Part shown: positions 17,844-26,505 of the stretch, in pieces
How the letters are laid out: every line of letters begins with the position of its first letter
Numbering within the stretch: the stretch's first letter is position 1
Assembly (NCBI GenBank): GCA_964387025.1
Contig: CAYLUZ010000007.1
Coordinates: 199,579-263,578, forward strand
Direction: 5' to 3'
DNA from: PNON01 sp964387025
GTDB lineage: Bacteria > Chloroflexota > Anaerolineae > Anaerolineales > Anaerolineaceae
Length of the DNA: 64,000 nucleotides
The notes under the pieces: model-generated
The model's database searches: none
Told to the model about the DNA's origin: nothing
The model's input: the letters and a program-made list of their open reading frames with translations, nothing else
Made by a program: the position numbers and the translations under genes

Positions 17844-19055
17844 GTGATTTCATTATTTATCCATACAGAATATTCCCAAACTGGCGGGGAGGAAATTGTA
17901 TTTTCTAAAGAATGTTTATTGTTAAGTGCTTATAATATTCAAAATTTTACCTATACATTATTAAATAAAGCCCTTTTTACCCATAACGATATAATGAAAG
18001 CTCTATGCACAATTTGGAATCAAAAATCTTTCAGAGATATTCATAAATTAGTTCACACACAAAATATTAATGTTTCACATTGCCACAATACTTTCCCTAT
18101 GATTTCTCCTTCAGTTTACTTTGCTGCAAATAGAAGTGGTTCTTGTGTAGTGCAGACTCTTCACAATTACCGTCTCCTTTGTCCTAATGCCATATTTTTA
18201 CGAAATAACAAACCTTGTGAGTTGTGCAAATTGATGTTCTTTGCCTGGCCTGGCGTTAAATATCATTGTTATCGAAACAGCTTGTCTGCCACTCTTGTAA
18301 CCGCACTTATGCTTTCATTTCATAAACTTATTGGTACCTGGAAAAACCAGGTGGACGTATATATTGCCCTCACCGAATTTGCCAGACAAAAGTTCATAGA
18401 AGGCGGGTTGCCTGCAGAGAAGATCGTTGTTAAACCCAATTTCATTGATCCTGATCCAGGAGTTAAAACCATTAATGGGGATTATGCATTATTTGTGGGT
18501 AGGCTTTCACCTGAGAAAGGCGTTACCTCACTTTTGAAAGCATGGAAATATTTAGCTGATATACCACTATTAATAGCTGGGGATGGTCCATTGCTAGGCT
18601 CCATAAAATTGGCTGCGGATAAAATCCCGTCAATTAAAATGGCAGGCAGAATCGAACACAAGGCAGTTATTGAATCCATGAAGAAAGCAAAGTTTTTGGT
18701 GTTTCCTTCAGAATGGTACGAAGGTATGCCAATGACCATATTAGAAGCTTTTGCCTGCGGGCTGCCTGTCATTTCATCCCGCCTGGGAGCTATGGCAGAA
18801 CTGGTCAAAGATGGTGAAACCGGCTTACTTTTTGAAGCAGGGAACCCGCAGGACCTGTCTAATAAAGTCCGCTGGGCGTGGGAACATCCACAAGAGTTGG
18901 CGCTAATGAGCAAAAATGCCCGCGCAGAATACGAAGCCAAATACACGGCGGAAAAGAACTTCGAACAGTTGATGGCTATCTACCAAAAAGCGATCGAAAC
19001 CAGACAAACGAGATCGAATGGAAAGCACCGCAACGGGTTATTATCCCGAATTTAA
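17844..19055 (+). CDS. Glycosyltransferase family 4 protein, compositionally mosaic
   Basis: This 403-residue GT4 enzyme starts with GTG at 17844. The N-terminal domain has the acceptor loop TEYSQTGGEEIVF and a conserved CHNTFPMISPSVY region, and a small Cys cluster (CPN, CELC) near residues 112-128. The donor domain carries LFVGRLSPEKGVTSLL near residue 215 and PSEWYEGMPMTILEAFACG near residue 290 with the E-x7-E pair. The first 400 bases are AT-rich like the genes before it, while the rest from about 18240 is visibly more GC-rich like the genes after it. That suggests a recombination joint inside the gene. It overlaps the next gene by 38 bases. Confidence 0.85.
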   Translation: MISLFIHTEYSQTGGEEIVFSKECLLLSAYNIQNFTYTLLNKALFTHNDIMKALCTIWNQKSFRDIHKLVHTQNINVSHCHNTFPMISPSVYFAANRSGSCVVQTLHNYRLLCPNAIFLRNNKPCELCKLMFFAWPGVKYHCYRNSLSATLVTALMLSFHKLIGTWKNQVDVYIALTEFARQKFIEGGLPAEKIVVKPNFIDPDPGVKTINGDYALFVGRLSPEKGVTSLLKAWKYLADIPLLIAGDGPLLGSIKLAADKIPSIKMAGRIEHKAVIESMKKAKFLVFPSEWYEGMPMTILEAFACGLPVISSRLGAMAELVKDGETGLLFEAGNPQDLSNKVRWAWEHPQELALMSKNARAEYEAKYTAEKNFEQLMAIYQKAIETRQTRSNGKHRNGLLSRI

Positions 19056-19818
19056 CATTATTAGCGGGGTTATCAACCCCCTTACCCACGAACAGATCCT
19101 GGAACAGGTTGATGTCTGGGTAAAAAAGCATAGTTTTGGGCATTTCATCGTGGTAGCCAATACCCACGTATTGATGGAAAGCCGGGTAAATCCAACCTTA
19201 AAACAGGCAATTGACCAGGCCAACCTTGTTATCCCGGATGGAATGCCTCTGGTTCTTACAGGCAGGCTGCGCGGGTTCCCTAATACCCAAAGGGCAGATG
19301 GGCCAACTCTCCTCGTAAAAGCATTGGCAGATTCGAGCAAGAATGGTTGGAAGCATTTTTTCTTTGGTAGTACGCCCGGAGTCCTGGCAGGGATGCAAGA
19401 TAAAATTAACAAAACCTGCCCGGGTGTTCAGGTGGCAGGAATGTTCTCTCCGCCTTTTCATTCACTTACAGAACAGGAAGATGAAGCCATCATTCAAAAG
19501 ATCAATGCCTCAGAACCGGATATATTATGGGTTGGGCTGGGCTGCCCTAAGCAGGAAATCTGGATGTTTGAGCACTGTACAAAAGTCAATGTACCTTTAA
19601 TGGTCGGTGTGGGCATGGCATTTGATATCCTGGCCGGCAACAAACCCCGCGCTCCCCGTTGGATGCAGGTGGGTGGCCTGGAATGGTTGTTCCGGCTTCT
19701 TAAAGAACCAAAGCGCCTTTGGAAGCGCTATTTAAAATACAATACCCAGTTTCTCATACTGGTGACAATTGAACAAATTGGCTACTGGTGGGGTAAAATC
19801 CGCCAAAGAAATCAATAA
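19018..19818 (+). CDS. WecG/TagA/CpsF family glycosyltransferase (GT26)
   Basis: This 266-residue protein matches the WecG/TagA family, which adds N-acetylmannosamine or its uronic acid to a lipid-linked primer. The motifs are VANTHVLMES near residue 41, IPDGMPLVLTGRL near residue 71, FFGSTPGVL near 120, and GLGCPKQEIWM near 175, which is diagnostic. Such an acceptor-side enzyme fits well with the initiating phosphoglycosyltransferase gene next to it and with the UDP-sugar dehydrogenase earlier in the locus. The start codon lies 38 bases inside the previous gene; the GC content is now back to the level of the locus ends. Confidence 0.9.
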   Translation: MESTATGYYPEFNIISGVINPLTHEQILEQVDVWVKKHSFGHFIVVANTHVLMESRVNPTLKQAIDQANLVIPDGMPLVLTGRLRGFPNTQRADGPTLLVKALADSSKNGWKHFFFGSTPGVLAGMQDKINKTCPGVQVAGMFSPPFHSLTEQEDEAIIQKINASEPDILWVGLGCPKQEIWMFEHCTKVNVPLMVGVGMAFDILAGNKPRAPRWMQVGGLEWLFRLLKEPKRLWKRYLKYNTQFLILVTIEQIGYWWGKIRQRNQ

Positions 19819-19845
19819 TATTTTTATGAATTAGGGGAATAGACA

Positions 19846-21315
19846 ATGGAAAAACCGCTCATCACACCCACCCAGGTCTTCATTCCCACCCGGCACACCG
19901 GCGAATGGGTGCGCAACCGGCGTTCACTCATGTCCTTCGTCCTGGCTGCCGCTGATTTTTTAGGTCTGTTCTCCGCCTGGGTGTTGGCCCTCACAATCCG
20001 CTTTACCCTTTTTAACCAGCCCATACCGGCCTTCTACCAGAACTACGCCCTGGTTCTACCAATTGCCCTGCTGGTTTACTTTGGCTCGGGTCTCTATAAC
20101 CACAATATCTCAGAGGTCGATGAGCTGCAAAAGCTGTTTAAATCCACGACCATAACTTACCTCATCGCTGCCTCGGTTCTCTTCCTTGCCAAAAACGGAA
20201 GCATCGTCAGCCGGGCGACCATTCTCGAAGCCTGGGTCTACTCCCTGGTGCTTGTGCCCTTCATTCGCGAGCTCATCCGATCCATCTTTGTTCGTATGAA
20301 AATGTGGGGTGAGCCGGTCGTCATCTTCGGCAATGGCAGATTGGGCAACGAAGTGTCCGACTATCTGCGTGCCAATCCACGCATGGGCTACAACCCCGTG
20401 GGGGTGGTGGACCGCCGTAAAGTAAAAAGGGATGACTGCTCTGGCGGCAATGTGATCCACGATGCCGACATCTTCACCAATGGTGAAATGCTCCCCGATT
20501 GGTTGAGCGGCGTGCATACCGCCTTCGTGGTGCTTCCTGAAACCAATACAAAAATGCATGAGATGTTGATCCGCAAACAGACAGTCCGATTCGAGCAGCT
20601 CATCATGGTCCGCAGTGCCGACAGGACCGGCAGCCTGAATGTGCAGCCGCTGGATATTGGCGGCATCATCGGGCTGAAAGTGGGGCAGAACCTGCTCAAC
20701 CGCAGCCAGATCCTCGTCAAACGGGTGATGGATTATTCGTTGATTATCATCGCGCTGCCGGTGCTCGTGCCGCTCTTTGCGATAGTGGCGTTGCTCATCA
20801 AACTCGACTCACGCGGCAGCGTCTTCTATCACCAGGAACGCATCGGTTATGGGGGCAAGACCTTCAAGTTCTGGAAGTTCCGCTCCATGTATGTGGGTGC
20901 AGAAAAGAAATTGATCGATTATCTGGCAGCCAACCCGGAGCGCAAAGCCGAATATGAGGTCAACCACAAGCTGAAGAATGATCCACGCGTGACGAAGGTG
21001 GGCAGGATAATTCGCAAGCTCAGCATCGATGAACTGCCTCAGCTCTTCAACGTGGTCGAAGGTAAAATGAGCCTGGTCGGCCCGCGTCCGTTCATGGGCG
21101 AAGAAATCAGCTTTTACGATAGATGCTATTCGCTCTACACCTATGTGCTTCCCGGTGTCACCGGCTTGTGGCAGATCTCTGGAAGAAGCAATGTCAGCTA
21201 TAATACGCGCGTCAGCATGGATGACTACTACCTGCGCAACTGGTCAATCTGGCTGGATATTCACATCCTTATCCGTACGATCACAGTCGTGCTGCGCGGT
21301 CGGGGGTCCTATTAA
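19846..21315 (+). CDS. Initiating undecaprenyl-phosphate sugar phosphotransferase (WbaP/WcaJ type)
   Basis: This 489-residue polyprenyl glycosylphosphotransferase starts repeat-unit assembly by moving a sugar phosphate onto undecaprenyl phosphate. Four N-terminal membrane helices lie within the first 140 residues, followed by a CoA-binding-like domain (VVIFGNGRLGNEV near residue 158) and a fifth membrane helix near 290-315. The catalytic part contains FKFWKFRSM near residue 340, DELPQLFNVVEGKMSLVGPRP near 395-415 and GLWQISGRS near 440. The layout is that of a polytopic WbaP/WcaJ enzyme. The usual sugars are glucose or galactose phosphate; the sequence does not decide. It is the first gene of a GC-richer block. 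Confidence 0.92.
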   Translation: MEKPLITPTQVFIPTRHTGEWVRNRRSLMSFVLAAADFLGLFSAWVLALTIRFTLFNQPIPAFYQNYALVLPIALLVYFGSGLYNHNISEVDELQKLFKSTTITYLIAASVLFLAKNGSIVSRATILEAWVYSLVLVPFIRELIRSIFVRMKMWGEPVVIFGNGRLGNEVSDYLRANPRMGYNPVGVVDRRKVKRDDCSGGNVIHDADIFTNGEMLPDWLSGVHTAFVVLPETNTKMHEMLIRKQTVRFEQLIMVRSADRTGSLNVQPLDIGGIIGLKVGQNLLNRSQILVKRVMDYSLIIIALPVLVPLFAIVALLIKLDSRGSVFYHQERIGYGGKTFKFWKFRSMYVGAEKKLIDYLAANPERKAEYEVNHKLKNDPRVTKVGRIIRKLSIDELPQLFNVVEGKMSLVGPRPFMGEEISFYDRCYSLYTYVLPGVTGLWQISGRSNVSYNTRVSMDDYYLRNWSIWLDIHILIRTITVVLRGRGSY

Positions 21316-21334
21316 TTCAACTGGTGGAAGCGAT

Positions 21335-21844
21335 CTGAAACGCTTTCTCTTCTATTGGATGCCGGTCATCCTATGGGCGGGGTTCATCTTCTTCCTGTCA
21401 TCCTATGGCAACCCGCTGCAATCCCCGGTGGTAACGAGCATCCAAACTGAAGTGAACAGCATCGACATCCCCGAAGTTTCCATCCGGCCCATGCTCCCAA
21501 AGATCGGGCTGGCTGACCTGGCAGCCATTGTTAACCACTCAGAGTTTACCCGCAGATCCTTTCATCTTCTTCTTTATCTCATATTGGGCTATCTCGTTTA
21601 TCGTGCGCTGATGGCCTCCACAGGGCGGTATGCATTCTGGGTAGCCCTGGCGGCCTGCTCGCTGTATGGCCTTAGCGATGAATTCCATCAGCGTTTTGTT
21701 CCCGGGCGATCCTTTCAGTGGTTTGATCTCGCTTTTGATATTTTTGGCGCATTTTTGGGGATTTTGCTGTATCATTGGGTTGTACGCATCCTTGTGCATC
21801 GTCGACCTGCAAAAGTGATCAATGAAATCAAACCTGCCAGCTGA
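21335..21844 (+). CDS. VanZ-like family membrane protein
   Basis: This is a small membrane protein of the VanZ family, with about four hydrophobic segments and the conserved GLSDEFHQRFVPGRSFQWFDL signature two thirds of the way in. Its role in exopolysaccharide loci is unknown. The start is uncertain: the first ATG in frame at 21359 would lose the charged start of the first helix, and no ribosome site fits it. GGTGGA at 21323-21328 is well placed for a CTG codon at 21335, which I chose. The frame stays open back into the preceding gene, so translational coupling from its end is likely. Confidence 0.7.
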   Translation: MKRFLFYWMPVILWAGFIFFLSSYGNPLQSPVVTSIQTEVNSIDIPEVSIRPMLPKIGLADLAAIVNHSEFTRRSFHLLLYLILGYLVYRALMASTGRYAFWVALAACSLYGLSDEFHQRFVPGRSFQWFDLAFDIFGAFLGILLYHWVVRILVHRRPAKVINEIKPAS

Positions 21845-21853
21845 GATTATATT

Positions 21854-23092
21854 ATGAAGAAAAATTCCATGGGATCTTTGCAACTCACCTGCCCCCATTT
21901 AGGCGCTCTGCACGATAAGACGACAGCCTACGCTTATCCATACCCTGCGAATACCTGTTTCAACTGCAAAGTTCCTACTACACCGGAAGAGACGCATCAG
22001 CAGGCATTCTGCCTCACCCCTGCCCACAACGAGTGCCCGGTCTATGCTCAAGCTGGTGATCAACCCTTCCCACCTGAATTATCCTGGGATGGCACTTCTG
22101 CCCGATTACCATCCACCCTGTGGCGTACGTTGTTGTGGGTTGCGCTTGGATTGATCGTTGTTGTTATCGCTTCGTATTTTGTATCCATCTACATGCACAC
22201 AAGAAATATCGGATTACCGCTGATCCAAGCTTCGCAATCGATAGATACAACACCCACTCCTACAGTCTCTATGGAAGACCAGATCATCCCCGTGACCGGT
22301 ATTTCCACCACCTATACGCAAGAAGATCCCGGGGCAAGTACTGGTGAGGAAGGGACTCTCGTTCCAGCTTCCCCAAAAAATGAATTGAACACCCAAAACT
22401 TATTGCTCACATTGTACCCGGGAGCGAGTAACCCGGCTCCCCTCACAAACGCGACATCAGAGATCATTCCGACGCAAACATCATCCCAAACAGCAACGAA
22501 ATCCCTTTTGGTGGCTGCAGTCGCATCAAACACCGTATCGAAATCCCCAACTCTTACCAAAACACCAACTCGCACTTTCACAAAGACACCAACTCTGCCA
22601 CCTACGAAAACCCATACTGCAACACCCAGTAAGACAAAAACCTTTACACCCACAAAAACATATACATCAACGCCTTCCAAAACAGCCACTTCAATGCCAA
22701 CAGCTACTTTGCTTCCACAGAAATACCGGCTGGAGACTCCATTCACCGTGAATGGCCACCAATTCTTCATCCACCTTATCACCAGTGGTGAAAGTTATGA
22801 GTTATTAGCACATACATATAACACTACAGTTGAGATCTTATTGGCGATCAATTACCAGGCTCCAACTCCGTTGTGGGTTAAATCGACAATTATCATCGCT
22901 CCCGGCCTATTAGTAGATGACACAACAATTCCTTCCTTCCAGGCAGACCTGATCGTCGATCAATCCACAACGATTGAGACACGTGCCACAAAATATAATG
23001 TCGATCCTGCTCTTACGAAACTCTACAATAACTGCACAGATAACTGCAAACTCTCCTCTGGTGACTGGATTGTGATTCCTCATCCACGATAA
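21854..23092 (+). CDS. Membrane-anchored LysM-domain protein with Thr/Pro-rich linker
   Basis: This 412-residue protein has a cytoplasmic N-terminal part with paired cysteines (CPHLG, CFNC, CLTPAHNEC), which resembles a small zinc-binding element. One membrane helix follows near residues 90-112. A long extracytoplasmic linker rich in Thr, Pro, Ser and Lys (TPTRTFTKTPT and similar, about residues 230-285) comes next. The C-terminal part has two LysM-like segments, the first around GESYELLAHTYNTTVEILLAIN (about 315-336) and a second near VDQSTTIETRATKYNVD (about 370-386). It probably binds cell-wall or exopolysaccharide glycans. The N-terminal Cys element with a LysM end is a layout I associate with Chloroflexota. 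It sits nine bases after the VanZ-like gene. Confidence 0.75.
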   Translation: MKKNSMGSLQLTCPHLGALHDKTTAYAYPYPANTCFNCKVPTTPEETHQQAFCLTPAHNECPVYAQAGDQPFPPELSWDGTSARLPSTLWRTLLWVALGLIVVVIASYFVSIYMHTRNIGLPLIQASQSIDTTPTPTVSMEDQIIPVTGISTTYTQEDPGASTGEEGTLVPASPKNELNTQNLLLTLYPGASNPAPLTNATSEIIPTQTSSQTATKSLLVAAVASNTVSKSPTLTKTPTRTFTKTPTLPPTKTHTATPSKTKTFTPTKTYTSTPSKTATSMPTATLLPQKYRLETPFTVNGHQFFIHLITSGESYELLAHTYNTTVEILLAINYQAPTPLWVKSTIIIAPGLLVDDTTIPSFQADLIVDQSTTIETRATKYNVDPALTKLYNNCTDNCKLSSGDWIVIPHPR

Positions 23093-23118
23093 TGATGATC
23101 GAAATTTTCGGGTAAATA

Positions 23119-23607
23119 TTGCCTTCCATTCTTTTTATTTGCACTGCCAATAAATTCCGCTCACCTATCTCTGCCAAGCTGCTTCAGAAGCAAATTGATC
23201 TGCTGCCAAATTCTGCAGATTGGCAAATTCACAGCGCAGGGACATGGACCACCGATGGTCTCCCTCCACCACCGATCACCATTCAGATAGGTCATCGCAT
23301 TGGCCTTAGGGGAATTGAGCTTCATCGCACCCGCCAGGTGGATCAAACACAGGTGGAGGAGTCGGATCTTATTATCGTGATGGAAGCCAACCACAAAGAA
23401 GCCCTCATCAATGAATTTCCATCCATCCAGAGAAAGGTGTTCCTACTCTCAGAGATCGTCAATGGTAAGGTGTACGATATTCCCGACCCTGCCACCCCCA
23501 TGGTCGATGCCGATGAAGTCGCCAACGAGTTAACGCAGCTAATTTCTCACGGTTTTGACAAAATAATTGAACTAACCAAGACACTTTCAAGAAACAAGTA
23601 TTCATAA
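23119..23607 (+). CDS. Low-molecular-weight protein-tyrosine phosphatase (Wzb-like)
   Basis: This 162-residue phosphatase probably removes phosphate from the Tyr cluster of the BY-kinase at 5859-7496. The catalytic P-loop is C8-TANKF-R14-S15, which obeys Cx5RS, but the usual Gly-Asn-x-Cys inside the loop is replaced. The general acid Asp lies in the DIPDPATP motif near residue 121. Translation must begin at TTG 23119, because no other start fits before the P-loop; the ribosome site is weak. The gene sits between the LysM and DUF4012 genes. Confidence 0.85.
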   Translation: MPSILFICTANKFRSPISAKLLQKQIDLLPNSADWQIHSAGTWTTDGLPPPPITIQIGHRIGLRGIELHRTRQVDQTQVEESDLIIVMEANHKEALINEFPSIQRKVFLLSEIVNGKVYDIPDPATPMVDADEVANELTQLISHGFDKIIELTKTLSRNKYS

Positions 23608-23648
23608 TTATTAATGCTTTCAACAACTTAAGAAGGTAAATTTCCCCA

Positions 23649-25601
23649 ATGACTGGAAAACTTCAAATTAAACCTAAACATATCATTCTAATCACCATTC
23701 TTGTCGTGATAGTAGGCTTTCTAGTATTCGCCGGGTTGTGGGTCTATCCACGCGTAGTAGCGATCAGAGAAAGTTACAGGCATCTGGATGCTTTATCAGA
23801 CGAATTGAATGTCATGGTCCAAAACAAAGACCTGGACTTCAATAATGGAAAAGTAATCTTCGATTCAGTCAGTTCGGAGATCAAGGCAATTCGGGGAGAA
23901 GTCCAGCCTTATTATGGTCTTCTAAGCAAATTGACTGGTCTCCCCTGGTTAGGGAAATACGCAGGTCAGGCTGAACCTGTCATTGAATATGCATCCCATA
24001 CCGTCTCGGCTGCAGAAGACCTTCTCGAGATGGCACTTCCAGTGATGGATAACCCGGTTTATTCAAAAAACAGCTCCAAGCTCATTCAGCAGATCAATGC
24101 AAATCAACTCCTGGTTGCTTCTGCTGAAGATCATCTGAAACGGGCTGATGAATACCACCAGCTCATTCAAATGAACTCGTTTCCGGAAAAGATACAAAAT
24201 AAACTGAGGAAATTAGAGCAAATCCAGCCGCTATTGAGCGAGGCGATCACTTTATTGAAAATGGTACCAGCTCTAACTGGTGCAGAAAAACCTGTCACAT
24301 ATCTGGTATTACTCCAAAACTCCGATGAATTGCGTCCCACCGGGGGATTTATCACAGCTTTCGGATTAGTTAAATTTGAAAATGGAGTGGTCACTCAGCT
24401 CGAGTTTAAAGATAGTACCAGTAATAATTATATTTCTAAGGTTATTCAAGCTCCGGAACCATTAAAACAGATTCTGTTGGCAAATCATTGGCTTCCTAGA
24501 GATGCAAACTGGTCTCCTTCGTTTCCTGAATCAGCTAAGCATGTCCAACAATTGTATTTATATTCAACGGGTATAGAAACTGATGGCGTGATCGCATTGA
24601 ACCAATCATCCATAGAGAAGATATTGCAATTCACTGGGCCTGTAATGGTGGCGGACGAGACCATATCAACTGAGAACGTTAAAGAATACATGATCACAAA
24701 AAAGATGGAAGCGATCGTTGCCGGAAATACCAAAAACCGCAAAGAGTTTATCACTCCTCTCATGGAAGCGGTAATTGAAAATATTTCCCAAAAATCAGGA
24801 AAAGAAAATTTGTTGAATATGGTAAACCTTCTCAAGAACTTGGTGAACAAAGGTGATTTACTCATATTTTCTAATAACCAGAGTGTTCAAGAATTATTGA
24901 TCAAATATCATCTTGATGGTGATTTGCGTTCAGGAAAAGGTGATTACCTAATGCTGGTGGATGCCAACCTGAGTTACAGCAAAATTGATAAGTTAATCCA
25001 GCGAAATCTTGCCTATTCGGTTGACCTTAGTGACCTTAAATCACCAACATCCCGAGTGGAAGTGACTTATAAAAATCCGATGGATGGTATTGTCACTTGT
25101 CGGCAAGCTAGCGATATCAGAACCGAAACGTCCGTATCTTACCTTGTGCCAAGCTGTTATGGAAACTATTGGCGCATACTTGGAGCTATGGGAACGACCT
25201 TATCCGGATATGATGCTCCTAGTTTTGATGATTCTTATTTCCTGGAGGGGTATGGTTGGAGTCATACACCTGCCTCGAATACACTCAGCAATGGTATAAA
25301 TGAAGTTTCCGGTTTGATCGTTGTCCCAACTAATTCAGAAAGAACAATTATCCTGGAAAGAATTTTGCCACCTACTGTTCTTTACACTACTGAAAACCAA
25401 ATAACATATACATTAATTATCCAGAAACAATCCGGGATTGATGAATTACCTTTTCGGATGGAGATTACTATTCCAAATGGTACCGTTATTGATTCCAAAA
25501 ACTCCAGCCTTCCCTTTGTTGAACAAGATGGAAAATTGGTTTGGGAAGGAAAGCTCTCAAATTCATTAACCGAAGTTCAGTTAACTATCTCCAATAAGTA
25601 A
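23649..25601 (+). CDS. DUF4012 domain-containing membrane-anchored protein
   Basis: This 650-residue protein has one N-terminal membrane helix (about residues 12-34) and a large extracytoplasmic part. The hallmark of DUF4012, LLQNSDELRPTGGFITAFG, lies near residues 220-238. The family occurs with exopolysaccharide genes in Gram-positive bacteria and Chloroflexota, but its function is not known to me. The last 130 residues look like a beta-sandwich. It lies 41 bases after the phosphatase and could act in chain attachment or surface display; this is only inferred from position. Confidence 0.8.
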   Translation: MTGKLQIKPKHIILITILVVIVGFLVFAGLWVYPRVVAIRESYRHLDALSDELNVMVQNKDLDFNNGKVIFDSVSSEIKAIRGEVQPYYGLLSKLTGLPWLGKYAGQAEPVIEYASHTVSAAEDLLEMALPVMDNPVYSKNSSKLIQQINANQLLVASAEDHLKRADEYHQLIQMNSFPEKIQNKLRKLEQIQPLLSEAITLLKMVPALTGAEKPVTYLVLLQNSDELRPTGGFITAFGLVKFENGVVTQLEFKDSTSNNYISKVIQAPEPLKQILLANHWLPRDANWSPSFPESAKHVQQLYLYSTGIETDGVIALNQSSIEKILQFTGPVMVADETISTENVKEYMITKKMEAIVAGNTKNRKEFITPLMEAVIENISQKSGKENLLNMVNLLKNLVNKGDLLIFSNNQSVQELLIKYHLDGDLRSGKGDYLMLVDANLSYSKIDKLIQRNLAYSVDLSDLKSPTSRVEVTYKNPMDGIVTCRQASDIRTETSVSYLVPSCYGNYWRILGAMGTTLSGYDAPSFDDSYFLEGYGWSHTPASNTLSNGINEVSGLIVVPTNSERTIILERILPPTVLYTTENQITYTLIIQKQSGIDELPFRMEITIPNGTVIDSKNSSLPFVEQDGKLVWEGKLSNSLTEVQLTISNK

Positions 25602-25725
25602 GAAAATATTAAAGTAGCAACTTCTGGACTTGTCAAATGCTGACTTCCAGTCTTTTTTGATTTCCTTTCCAAGTTATATCAGTAGCGTTTCGGACGAGAT
25701 CCTTATTAACCAAAGGATAAAGACC

Positions 25726-26379
25726 ATGATAAATATTCTAATAGCAGATTCTTTTTATCTATCCAGATCCGGCCTCCTCTCGATTCTGTCAAAACAACGT
25801 GAATTTAATGTAGTTTGCCAAACCTCCGACAGTATACGATTATTGGCAGATGTTCAAAACCATCTACCTGATGTGGTTATCATCGATGTCCAATTACAGC
25901 CGGATTGTCCGTTTGATGTCATCCAGGAAATGTGTAATGCTAACCGTTGCAAATTTCTCGTTTTGGCAAATGAAGCCAAGGATCCCAATATCATTCATCT
26001 CCTTCGAGCGGGAGCCCAGGGATGTATCCAAAAAGATGTAGGAGAAGACTCTCTTCTTCAAGCTATTCGTGATGTTGCAAATGACAGATCACCGTTATCT
26101 CCGAGTATTGCATGTGAACTTCTTTTATACTTAAGAAATGTAAATGTATCAAATAAGACTGTTAAAACCAATAATTCATCCCTATCCCATCGCGAAGCGA
26201 TGGTACTACTGCAGATTTCAAAGGGATTACCAAATAAGATTATTGGTAATCAATTAAATATCACCGAGCGTACTGTCGAAGCCCATGTGAGAAATATACT
26301 AAAAAAATTAAACGCAACCAACCGGACCCAGGCAGTCTTTCTTGCTACTAAAAATGGGTGGTTACCGCAGACATATTAA
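25726..26379 (+). CDS. LuxR/NarL-type response regulator with degenerate receiver pocket
   Basis: This is a DNA-binding regulator with an N-terminal receiver and a C-terminal LuxR helix-turn-helix. I chose ATG 25726, preceded by AGGA at 25714-25717, rather than the upstream TTG, because the receiver begins right there with INILIAD. The phospho-accepting Asp is present in VVIIDVQL and the conserved Lys in QGCIQKD. However, the acidic pair is reduced to Asp-Ser (IADSFYLSRSG) and the switch Thr is Ala (FLVLANEA). The HTH is LSHREAMVLLQISKG followed by TERTVEAHVRNILKKL. No histidine kinase is adjacent. It may regulate the exopolysaccharide genes without normal phosphorylation. Confidence 0.82.
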   Translation: MINILIADSFYLSRSGLLSILSKQREFNVVCQTSDSIRLLADVQNHLPDVVIIDVQLQPDCPFDVIQEMCNANRCKFLVLANEAKDPNIIHLLRAGAQGCIQKDVGEDSLLQAIRDVANDRSPLSPSIACELLLYLRNVNVSNKTVKTNNSSLSHREAMVLLQISKGLPNKIIGNQLNITERTVEAHVRNILKKLNATNRTQAVFLATKNGWLPQTY

Positions 26380-26432
26380 GTACAACCTCGTATTGCTTTA
26401 TCAATATTAAGTATATTTAGCTAAGCTATAAC

Positions 26433-26463
26433 TTGCATTTGATGGATAAGTTAATGCTATAAT
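26433..26463 (+). promoter_or_regulatory. Probable promoter of the RCC1-repeat protein gene
   Basis: An extended -10 box TGCTATAAT ends at 26463, with TTGCAT at 26433-26438 as a -35 box and a slightly long 19-base spacer. The coding start is 43 bases downstream and has a perfect AGGAGG at 26493-26498. Confidence 0.6.
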
Positions 26464-26505
26464 TAGCCTGTATAATAATAGCAATCATCTTTAGGAGGAA
26501 ACCTG

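Noticed and set aside
22540..22710. Repeated ACACC/AAAACA pattern that could suggest a tandem DNA repeat or array
   Set aside because: It encodes the Thr/Pro/Lys-rich linker of the LysM protein; units vary and no CRISPR-like spacing exists.
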